64,000 nucleotides of DNA from Sycobia sp. Sy_11 (lineage: Eukaryota; Arthropoda; Insecta; Hymenoptera; Epichrysomallidae). The stretch spans positions 905,001 through 969,000 of the forward strand of contig JACCIC010000200.1 of the NCBI GenBank assembly GCA_018907035.1, given 5' to 3'. This document shows, piece by piece, positions 55,560 to 64,000 of the stretch (its first letter is position 1; each line of letters opens with the position of its first letter). Position numbers and translations under genes: made by a program. The notes below the pieces were generated by a model. It was given only the letters and a program-made list of their open reading frames with translations. It did no database searches and had not been told where the DNA came from.

Positions 55560-56510
55560 CTTATAATTGTATAATATATTAATATATTTCAATGGTTTCA
55601 CGATTAATTTTTTACCATTTTTTTGAACAGTTCATACTTGCAGTAAACTCTCTGCAACGTTAACGTCGTGGACATTTTAGGATCATGCAATATTGTTCCA
55701 AGGCTGCTGCGATCATGCGGAAATCTAAATGCATGCTCGCAGCAAGTACTCTATACTCAAAATTGCTGTATGAGTACCATAACGGAGATCCTGGATGAAC
55801 TTCCGAAAAACGAGCATAACCAATGTATCGATTTTTTAAATTGCTGATTGAAAGTATCGTAGTGGCATTTGATAGAAATTTAATTTCCATGTCAAAAATA
55901 AATAAATACTTAGTCTTTCGAACATATCTCGGTTAATAGTAAAATTTACAAAAAATATTTCAAAAAATCGTACGTCTGATTAAAAGAGATATTCTGTATT
56001 CTATTCAATTCTTCTCTACTAACAGTATTTCTTGACAAAAATATATACTAAGGTACCTGTACTGAGTATATGTGGAAAATCTTTCAGGGGACCCTGAGAC
56101 GGAATTATTGAACTTTTATCCACACATATTATTTGCGTTGGACTGTATAGAACAAAAATATGTATTTTAATGAGTTCTGATTTTGATTTTAAATATGTTG
56201 CAACTTTTTTTATTTTCTAAGAGAAATTCAGTCAACTATGATCTTTAGGGAATTTTCGTGGATTTATAATAAATATTCAATTTTCGTTTATAGCTGTTAC
56301 GATATTTCTAATTAACTTTTCAAAAATCATAAATATTCAGCAAAATAGGGCGGCGAACTATCTCGGGACTAACTGAATACAGCCACACCTCTGACAGTGT
56401 TTCAGGGGCCCCTGAGGCAGGATTCTTGGCTTTTTTGGTAGAAATATTATCATAGGTAAAATTATCTATAGATAATATATTTTTATACATAAAGTATTGT
56501 TTACATAGAA
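54600..56510 (+). mobile_element. Two-unit tandem Helitron-like repeat (copy 2)
   Basis: Same order and orientation as 7350-9467. Unit 1 runs to the terminus CTAA at 55498-55501, followed by a (TA)n run. A bridging segment spans 55560-55985 and unit 2 runs to about 56510, where the terminus is missing. The hairpin before 55498 is eroded. No intact gene is present. Confidence 0.65.
55501..55553. repeat. (TA)n microsatellite
   Basis: TA run of about 53 bases directly after the CTAA terminus of unit 1. Confidence 0.95.
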
Positions 56511-56514
56511 AGTA

Positions 56515-57070
56515 TGTAAAATCAAGAAGTTTAAGTAAAATAAAAACAAAATGGCGAGCTTTTCTAATTTTCGGCTTATTTTTTGAGGTTATGTTATTTA
56601 AAAAAGTGCTCAAATGTAATCGAATATTCATAATTCTAGTACGGGCTATAGCCACTTTCTTATACTTTAATATGCTTTTTGAATTTTTCATTTTAGAGCT
56701 TCCTGTGTCAAGATATGATGTCAGCCAAAAAAAAGCAAGCTTCGTTGTGGCAGCCATATCTGGGCCATATTGGATGAAAAATGAAAAAAAAAATTTTTTT
56801 TGCAGACTTCAATATGTATTTTTTTAATATAAAAAATTGTGTTTTTTTAATATAAAAATCTTGAAAATTTATGCAAAAAGACTAGAGATGCTCCCTTAAT
56901 TTAGTGTGAAAAAATAAAGAAAATTTATACAATTTTGTCTACTGCTCCAAGTGGTGCTAGTGCTTTCAAATAAAATCATTAATATAAATTTTAGGTATCA
57001 ATTACATACATAATTCGAGTGTCGCCACTTGTAGGAAAAAGTAATAAATCAAATAAAACTGATTTCATGA
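56515..57070. other. No gene recognised
   Basis: AT-rich. A frame on the minus strand (56757-56320) starts MAATTKLAFFWLTSYLDTGS, but it crosses the Helitron-like unit and has no motif I can name. Confidence 0.4.
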
Positions 57071-57077
57071 TTCTACG

Positions 57078-58725
57078 TGTAACGTTCCTATCCCCCTCGG
57101 GATAGCCTACGCGGTATCTTCCCAGGGTAGTTTGAGAGGGGAGGAAGTTTTTCGGGATCGGACGGCGGTTTCAGGAAAATAATTTCACAAGAACACAGTA
57201 TAATTTTTTATAACAAAAATATTAATTTATTTGTGAAAAAATAAACCAGTTCCTATATCTACAGGATTCTGTAACAAATAAATATAAACACAAAAATAAT
57301 TAATAACGGTAATCTACAGCTAGATCTATATATTTATTTAAACTAATTTTGCGCTATTTTCCGCAATGTCTAATATTCGGCGCTAATTACCGCGCGAATA
57401 CCCGGTGTTATTTTCCACGCGGGGAATTAATGAAACGAGACAGGTTGATTTTAAGTGAAATAAAAAATAAGGAAAACTTAACTCCGCTGGTCTTTTGAGG
57501 AGCGCCTCGCAACCAGGATCACGTTTACTTAAGGATAGGTAAAATTATTAGCCGCCTGTCTTTTGAGGAGCGCCTCGCAACAGAGATCAAGCTAATAACT
57601 TCGGAAAAATAAGTAAATGTAAGGATAAGTAAACTGCTGGTCTTTTGAGGAGCGCCTCGCAACCAGGATCACGTTTACTTAGGAAAGGTAAAATTATTAA
57701 CCGTCTGTCTTTTGAGGAGCGCCTCGCAACATAGATCAAGTTAATAATTTCGGAGAGGATTTTTAAAAGTCAGGATTAATTCGAGCTCTGGAAAGGTTCT
57801 AGCTCCGGGAGGAGTTCGTGTGAAACAACTTTGGGGCAGTTGGTTCACCGCGCGAACTGTCGATTTTGCCTTTTGCAGGCCCTTTTATAATAAAATAATC
57901 GGATAATTCCGTCGCCGCTCGTTTAATTTCGGACGAGGCGCTGAATTATAATAATTATATTAACAATAATAATAATTACAATAATAATAATAATAATCAA
58001 TAATAATTATAATAATTATTGCTTTATATTTTGTTATTATTTGCAGCCGGTGTGCTGCGCACAGTAATAATATACATGTATACAAGTTTAAACATTTATA
58101 TACATATATTTATATATCATGCGTACATTAAGTCGTTTGTATTAATTAATTTAATTAAATACAGCGGGTGCATTCGTTTTCGGACACCCGTTGTATATAC
58201 TGGAATTCACGCGTTCGCTACATTCATTGCGGCTCAGGCTGTTTAGTGAGAGCGTGCAGTAGTGTGCGTGCGGCACGTATTAGAGGGGATAGCGGCCGCC
58301 GGTCTAATACATTGAACGCGCTCTCTCTTGCCGCGCGCAGTGTATCCCCTCTACGGCATACTCTGTACTTAATATAGTGATAGAGAGAGACTAGATATCG
58401 CGTTCTCTCTCTACTTGTTCGAGTTTCGGCAGTTGCGACGACTACCTTCTCTAGTAGTCGTCGCGACCTTTGCCCGGTTTTCGGTATTTATTCTGTGTAT
58501 ACGCGAGTTTTAATTTTATAATTGTAGAAATAATATATTTAATATATTATTTCTAATGGTATTCGATATTATTTCTTGTGGCGTTTATACATCTAAGTCC
58601 GTGTATGTATGTAAAATACATCCACCAAATTAGATGTAACACCATCTTAAGTATTTAAATTTTAATGCGTATAATAAATTCTCTGTTCGAAATGAATTTG
58701 CGCGGCCATGTTTTTGGCTGTCGCA
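57078..58725 (+). mobile_element. Solo LTR (long form) with TACG target duplication
   Basis: Starts TGTAACGTTCC at 57078 and ends GGCTGTCGCA at 58725. It is flanked by TACG at 57074-57077 and 58726-58729, a perfect 4-bp duplication typical of Gypsy-type or Pao-type integration. Length is 1648 bp. Near the 5' side are four copies of TTGAGGAGCGCCTCGCAAC. Later parts contain (AAT)n, TATA-like and CT/GA-rich sequence. No retroviral-type coding region adjoins it, so the internal part was probably lost by LTR-LTR recombination. Confidence 0.85.
57490..57735. repeat. Four-fold GAGGAGCGCCTC repeat inside the solo LTR
   Basis: TTGAGGAGCGCCTCGCAAC occurs near 57495, 57560, 57642 and 57712, alternating between two contexts (CCAGGATCACGTTTACTTA and AGAGATCAA). 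Each copy can form a GAGG/CCTC stem. Three copies occur in the short LTR at 31103. It may be a regulatory repeat of the element. Confidence 0.85.
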
Positions 58726-58729
58726 TACG

Positions 58730-59485
58730 TATTGTACAAAGAAAATGAGATGTCGAAGTAAATTTATTTTGCACGAACTCCCCTGCAACTGATCATCACT
58801 ATTTTTGTAGATTAAAAAGAAAGAACTTTAGTTTTAGCATTTTTGAAGAGGTGTCGCAACAAGGAAAAATCAGTACCGTATATATATATTTTCGAAATAA
58901 AATGAATCCTAATGCTTATTGTAATATTACGAATTCATATTTAACGTAAGTAAATCAAAAAAAAATCAGGCAATATAACTAAATATGAGTAGATCTCCCT
59001 CACTCTCTTTGGCTTTTTCCTTCTCTCTCTGTTGCATGCAGAACTATCGAGGTATTTTTTAAAAAGGCGACGTCTACGGGACAGATTTGTACTACCATCT
59101 CTGGCTAATTTTTGATAAACTTTTTCCATAAAAAAACGAACGATGTTTCCATTCCTTCTTTATACATTCCATAGATAGAGAGTTCTGCTTGTCTCAACTT
59201 TATTGCTATACCTTATTTCTTAATTTATATAAATGTACACTGGCACATTTAAACACTTTTCTACGGTTAAAGCCTTTTTAAACATATATATTTGGGTGCC
59301 GACTTTGAAAGAGCACTGGCATTCGATTTTGCCGAAAATTTATGTGCTTATGTTTTTTGTGACACTTATTACGAATCTCACAGTGCTTTTTGCTGAAATT
59401 GAATTTTTATAGAAAAATCAATGCAAAAACTATAAAAATGGAAATTTTTGGTATTTATCTCGGTAAATAAGAATATTTTTTTGTA
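58730..59485. other. No gene recognised
   Basis: AT-rich single-copy-looking sequence between the solo LTR and the Copia element, with no motif-bearing frame. Confidence 0.4.
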
Positions 59486-59488
59486 GGA

Positions 59489-59794
59489 TTTCAACAATAC
59501 ATGCACTCGATACGTAAGGCAGCGAAGATAAAGACCCCGCTCTTTTCCTTATTGCATTCGAGCGAACAGCGCGGATGAAACTGCTCGGAGTTTCAGTCTA
59601 GAAATGATCTTGCTATAGAAAATTTTCCTTCCGTCTCTACTGTCATTAATTAAATAGAATTACACGAGAAATAAATGTATTTTACACGTAGTTTTCATTA
59701 TTAACCAATATTGTATTTGTATAAATTATAGTGAATAAATAAACATTATAATTAAATATATATTCAACTCAATTCTACTGTCATATTCACAACA
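59489..59794 (+). repeat. Copia 5' LTR
   Basis: 306 bases aligning with 61577-61881. Contains AATAAATAAACATTATAATTAA near its 3' side, including AATAAA signals. Confidence 0.85.
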
Positions 59795-59839
59795 GGTTAT
59801 TGGCCCAAGATAAATTTAAAAGCTGAGCCTTGAAAAATC

Positions 59840-61545
59840 GATAGAAGTGTAACAGCTGAGCCTTGAAGAATCGATAGAACAAACTGCAGAATATTCTGGC
59901 ACGGATGAAGATTTTTTCTCTTCGGCAAGCCTGCAATCAAATGACGATGTGCAAAACATTCCTGGTATAATTAAACATGAAAATTTAGATCCTGAAATGG
60001 AGTCGCACCACAGTCAAACTGTCGACGGATTGAGAAGGTCGCAAAAAAGAATAGGGACGTGCCGCCTGACAGGTACATGGCTAGTGCGCAGATAGTCAGA
60101 ATTGCCGATACGGATCCACGAACAAGAAAAGAAACTTTATCACGGACAGATAGAGGAAAATGTCATAAGGTAATAAACGACGAAATACAATTTGTACAGG
60201 AACATAATACCTGTGAGCTAGTGTCGCCACCGAAGGATCGGAGTATAATTTAATGTAAGAAGGTATATAAATCAAAAGCGAATGGTTCCGATAGACGATC
60301 TATACGGTATAAGGCAAGACTCCTTGCTTGGGTATTTCCCCAAAATTTAATTATTTATTATTACGACGCGAAATCCGAATTTTTGAATGGAAATTTAAAT
60401 GAAATTATATATATAAGGAGCAGCTACAAGATTATAAAATATTAGATGATAAAGGAAATTCTTTAGTTTGTAAATTAAAGAAGACTCTATACGGTTTAAA
60501 ACAAGCAGCTAATTTTTGGAATAGTAAAGTAGATAGTATTTTGAAATATGTATCTTTTGTACAATGCCAAGTTGATTCATGCTTATATAAACGAAGAGTT
60601 CAAACATATTCGATTTATGCTATTATACACGTGGATGATTTTTTAATTGCCGCAAATAAATATGATTATATTAATAAAACGGCAAAGATTTTAAATGAAC
60701 ATTTTCAATTAATAAGGTTAAGTATTTTGCAGACATATCTCGATATTGAAGTTATTAAAAACAATAAAAATTTATGTTGTATCAAACAGAGTAAAGATAT
60801 TAAAACAATTTTAGGAAAATTACATTTAACAAATGCTAAACTGTCGTATATATCGCTAGATGTAAGATATTTTAAAAATAGAGAAAATGAGCTGTCAATT
60901 AAAAAAAAGCGAGATATATAAAAAAATTATTGGTTCGATACTGTATATAGCCGTTAAAACGCGACCAGACATTGCTGTAAATATAATATTATTAAGCCAA
61001 TATAATAAAAATCCTATAACAGCTAATTGGATTTAATTGAAAAGAATATATAAATATTTAAAATATACAATAGTTTATGGATTAACGCTTGGTTGGCATG
61101 GATAAACAAATGAATTAATTGGTTTTGTCGATGCAGACTTGCCAGAAAATCGAACCTATTGAAAATCAAATAGCGGTTATATATTAATAGTAAGTTGGGG
61201 TTGTCGAAAACAAAGTTGTGTCACGCTTTCCTCAACAAAAGCGGAATTTATCGCGCTATCTAAAACATGCCAATAAGTGATTTTTCAGATAATGAATTAA
61301 AAACTACGACCAATTTTGAAGACAATCAGTGTTGTATTAAAAAATTACCGATGTTAAAAAATTTAGTTACCGAACAAAGTATATCGACACTAAATTTTAT
61401 TTAGTCAAAAAATTAAAAACTAAAAATATAATAAATATTAAATACTGGTCTACCGAACATATTCTAGCCGATATACTAAAGAAGCCTTTGAATAAAAGAA
61501 AATTAAAACAATTTGCTGAAGATTGCGGACTAAGTTCAATGTAAT
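59840..61545 (+). pseudogene. Copia Pol remnant (RT and RNase H)
   Basis: Fragments in the Copia order. A linker region near 60060-60250 has VINDEIQFVQEHNTCELVSP. RT follows with RYKARLLAW near 60308, DAKSEFLNGNLNEIIYI near 60365, and the RT catalytic block IHVDDFLIAANKYDYINK near 60625-60680 (VDD). RNase H has ELIGFVDADLPEN near 61110-61150, SNSGYIL, and SSTKAEFIALSKTCQ near 61228-61272. The C-terminal frame ends CGLSSM just before the purine tract at 61560. Multiple stops and frameshifts. A 33-base unit (AGCTGAGCCTTGAA...) is duplicated at 59820-59880. Confidence 0.85.
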
Positions 61546-61576
61546 GTGCCTGTCCTTTTTGAGGAAGAGAGTAAAA

Positions 61577-61881
61577 TGTCAACAATGCATGCACTCGATA
61601 CCTATGACAGCGTAAGTAAAGACCCGGCCCTTTTACTTTTTGCACTCAAGCAAACAGCGAAGATGAAACTGCTCGGATTCTCAGTCTCGAAGTGACTTCG
61701 CTAGAGAAAACTTTCCGTCCCTCTGTAAAGTCATTAATTAAATAGAATTACACGAAAAATAAATGTATTTTATACGTCTTTTATATTATTAACCAATATT
61801 GTATTTATTATCTTATAATGAATAAATAAACATTATAATTAAATAAGCATTAAATTCAATTCCACTGTCATAGTCCCAACA
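61577..61881 (+). repeat. Copia 3' LTR
   Basis: 305 bases, TG...CA ends intact. Immediately followed by GGTTATGGGCTCAGAATAAA, which again looks like the primer-binding site and the start of an internal region. Confidence 0.88.
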
Positions 61882-61894
61882 GGTTATGGGCTCA

Positions 61895-62425
61895 GAATAA
61901 ATTTAAAGGAAAAATAATTTTAAAAAAACTTTTTATTCAAAAAACAGTTGAACATCTCATGCAAGTGCATCTTTCCTGTTCAATTTTTTTATATAGCCGA
62001 TATTTCTGCGGAAAAGCGTAACAATTTCATCTACAGTTTCTTTGAAAATCGATGGATTTTGGCTAAACTTCCAAAAAGCACCCATATCTAATTTGGCTTA
62101 AAATTGATGCATGTATATTTTTTGCTATACTGATTATGATTATCATTATGATTTTCGACAAATTTTGGATTTTCATGATAAATCCCTAAACATTATGTTG
62201 CATGGAATATTTTTGAGAACTTTAAAAGATGTTTTTCATAAAAATTTTACATCTAATAAAACAGATATTTCTATTTTAGATATTGTTGCTGTAGATCTTT
62301 TTTTCGAAAAAAGCAATGCGTGAGAAGCCTTCTAAGCGTAAAACTTCATTAGCCATAGCAGTCTGATGAATCTAAAGATTCATCAATAAAAATTCTTGAG
62401 GAATCTAAATTTTTCTGTATATATA
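61895..62425. other. No gene recognised
   Basis: AT-rich; 61882-61910 repeats the start of the Copia internal region and the rest is unassigned. The frame at 62111-62323 has no motif. Confidence 0.45.
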
Positions 62426-62428
62426 TTG

Positions 62429-63350
62429 TAACCGTACAAACTGTCTATTCCGTATATTATTTGAAAACCGAGCGAGTGCGCGGGTGCAAATAAGGTACGG
62501 TATGTGCCGAAAGAGTGCGCGCGGAGCGCAGCGAGTGATGAGATCAAGAAAGGCAGCAAGAGGTGCTTTCTTCGCGCTCTAGCCGTCGGACAAAGTGGTC
62601 GAGATTTTCCATACAGTATCTGTAGCTTTTCGTCACAGCATTCAGCCCCGATCAGAGTTAGGCCATCCGGCAAATATCCTCATGATCCGAGTACATCGAA
62701 TTCTCTCCCGGTCACGCCCATACCTGTCCACCCCGAGAGGGCCACCGCGTGTGCAGCACGCGCCATATCGAGAGGACGACGCGCAAACCGCGCGAGCCCG
62801 CAACAGTGAGAGAGAGAGAGAGAGCGAGAAGACGCTGCGCAAGCCGCGCTTGCCAACAGCGAGAGAGAGAGAGAGCGAGAGGACGCCGCACAAACCGTGC
62901 GCGCCAACAGCGAGAGGACGCCATCGACAGCATCTGCGTCAGCTCAGGGCAAGTAGAGTAATCTTATAATATGAATGATATGTTCACGCCCGCCGTCACC
63001 AGCGTCGTAGATTTGTGCACCTCTGCCAGGAGCTGCGTGTAACCACCTCGCGTCCCTTTTCCCCGTCCCCCGCGTGCGCGGTGATTACGTATCTCGCGGA
63101 TAACTATGATGTCGCGGAACCCGCTTGCGGTAAGTTACCGTGCATATATCCCTAGAGTTATGTATATGTAATGGTCGAATGAATAAAGATTGTAGGGTAC
63201 GCTCCTATAAGTTCATGCTTTCTTCTTTCCATGTCCCTTTTCCTGAGCATTATTCTACCTGCCCCAGAAGACAGCGCCTGACGAGATACGGGTGTGTACC
63301 GGATAGCAAGTAACCAAGTAAGGATACATGAAAGTATAAATATAAAGGTT

Positions 63351-63353
<3 letters not shown>
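62429..63353 (+). mobile_element. Candidate LTR between two (TA)n tracts
   Basis: Starts TGTAACCGTACAAACTG after TATATAT and ends at about 63353, where a (TA)n run begins. GC-rich for this window. It contains a ~50-bp tandem repeat (62770-62925), an AATAAA at about 63183 and a donor-like GGTAAGTT near 63128. These suit an LTR or a 5' leader, but the 3' end is not clearly CA and no second copy is in the window. Reading frames in it are by-products of the repeat. Confidence 0.4.
62770..62925. repeat. ~50-bp tandem repeat with (GA)n
   Basis: Three diverged units, each with GA(A/G)GACG(A/C)CGC and GCCAACAG(C)GAGAGA. Overlapping Arg/Ser-rich open frames on both strands come from this repeat. Confidence 0.8.

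Positions 63354-63354
<1 letters not shown>

Positions 63355-63391
<37 letters not shown>
63355..63391. repeat. (TA)n microsatellite
   Basis: TA run between the LTR-like block and the mariner terminus. Confidence 0.95.
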
Positions 63392-63393
<2 letters not shown>

Positions 63394-63396
63394 TAT

Positions 63397-64000
63397 AACA
63401 CGTCGTTCAATAAGTCCCGAGACTAACAGCGAAAACATTTTTTTTTCAAAAATCATTTTTATATATCAATATAATCTCCTTTCCGTGATACAATTTAGTT
63501 CCAGCGCTTTTAATCCTTTGCTTTAAAATAGGCTTCAGTTTCGACAACAAACTCTTCATTCGAGCCAAATTTTCTTCCCTGGAATATTTTTTTGAGATCA
63601 GTAAAGAGCCAGCAGTCGCTGGGGGCTAAATCTCGGCAATACGAGGGGTTGGGAAGCAAATCAAAGCGCAACTCGTTCAATTTTGCCATTGTTTTCATGG
63701 ACTTGTGGCATGGTGCATTGTCTTGGAGAAAAAGGATGTTTTTCTTCTACATGTGCGGTTGTTTTAGTGCGATCTGCTCTTTCAAAAGTACCAAGAAGTC
63801 AATATAATAATCACTGTTGATCGATTTACCTTTTTCCAGGTATTCAATGAAAATCACGCCATGTGTACTTCAAAAAACAGATGCCATGACTTTGCCAGCA
63901 GACTGATACGTTTTTGGACGATTTGGACAGCTTTCAACAACCATGTGCCACTCAGATGATTGCCAATTCGCCTCCGGAGTGAAATGATGTATCCATGTTT
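63397..64000 (-). pseudogene. Mariner transposase, 3' half, continues past the window
   Basis: The 3' terminus reads ACACGTCGTTCAATAAGTCC from about 63399 after TA. On the minus strand the transposase reads TPEANWQSSEWHMVVESCP near 63930-63985, FIEYLEKGKSINSDYYIDFL near 63800-63855, ILFLQDNAPCHKSMKTMAKL (second catalytic Asp, about 63690-63750), and LAPSDCWLFTDLKKIFQGRK (third Asp, about 63575-63630). A stop near 63870 and a degenerate C-terminus show it is broken. The N-terminal half and the other TIR lie beyond 64000. It belongs to yet another mariner subfamily, judged by its TIR. Confidence 0.88.

Larger units (their letters stand above)
59489..61881 (+). mobile_element. Copia LTR retrotransposon, internally deleted
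   Basis: 5' LTR 59489-59794 (first bases TTTCAACA, probably a mutated TGTCAACA, ending CAACA) and 3' LTR 61577-61881 (TGTCAACAATG...CCCAACA) are alignable over ~305 bases. The 5' LTR is followed by GGTTATTGGCCCAAGA, a Copia-type primer-binding site. The 3' LTR is preceded by a purine-rich tract (GAGGAAGAGAGTAAAA). At 2393 bp it is about half the usual Copia length; Gag, protease and most of integrase are missing. Confidence 0.9.

Noticed and set aside
56320..56757. 145-codon minus-strand frame
   Set aside because: It spans the edge of a Helitron-like repeat and has no recognisable domain or splice context, so it was not listed as a gene.
62504..62969. Several overlapping Arg/Ser-rich open frames on both strands
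   Set aside because: They follow from a GC-rich ~50-bp tandem repeat with (GA)n; all frames stay open together, which argues against coding.

Overview
This is a eukaryotic nuclear window, almost certainly from an insect. It is AT-rich, has no operons, carries many (TA)n, (CA)n and (GA)n microsatellites, and is dense with decayed transposable elements: Helitron, many mariner families, hAT, R1-clade non-LTR, Penelope-like, Copia, solo LTRs and tRNA-derived SINEs. The element mix and the insect-style ciliary gene would suit a hymenopteran such as an ant, but that is inference. Nothing in the window names the species.

The one clear host gene is IFT88 (intraflagellar transport protein 88, the homologue of Drosophila nompB). 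It runs on the minus strand from about 51271 down to 33968. I rebuilt twelve exons by hand. All eleven exon joins keep the frame, and together they give 2020 nt (about 673 codons) of uninterrupted TPR protein. The first coding exon (initiator Met) and the C-terminal exon are not securely located; 29283-29521 is a weak candidate for the latter. The large introns are full of transposons: two mariners, a SWIM zinc-finger exon pair and a fold-back element between 35060 and 41814; a mariner and an R1-clade LINE between 43494 and 49665; and a piggyBac-like MITE and a SINE between 49825 and 51221.

Layout: 313-4378 decayed autonomous Helitron (minus). 6600-9470 Helitron-related repeats, including a two-unit tandem block that recurs at 54600-56510. 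9568-13522 R1-clade non-LTR copy 1 inside (CA)n. 13757-17165 hAT transposase remnant. 18040-19314 mariner with both TIRs. 19655-21370 mariner 5' fragment and Penelope-like RT remnant. 21592-22465 and 23768-24941 two further mariners. 25605-27037 non-autonomous Helitron with both ends and an internal ~60-bp minisatellite. 27040-29280 microsatellites and a promoter-like TATA region. 29720-32100 two adjacent mariners, one split by a solo LTR. 33240-33865 SINEs. 33968-51271 IFT88 and its intron cargo, including R1-clade copy 2 (45340-49600). 53395-54422 mariner. 57078-58725 solo LTR with a 4-bp target duplication. 59489-61881 internally deleted Copia element. 62429-63353 LTR-like block. 63397-64000 mariner running off the window.

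I found no new multi-gene system. The most interesting signals are: both R1-clade copies sit in (CA)n arrays with a conserved 3' hairpin; Helitron 3' ends repeatedly abut (TA)n; a head-to-tail Helitron-like dimer is present twice; a mariner has been converted into a fold-back element; a solo LTR is nested in a mariner; and an open SWIM zinc-finger exon is paired with an inverted degenerate copy inside the IFT88 intron.
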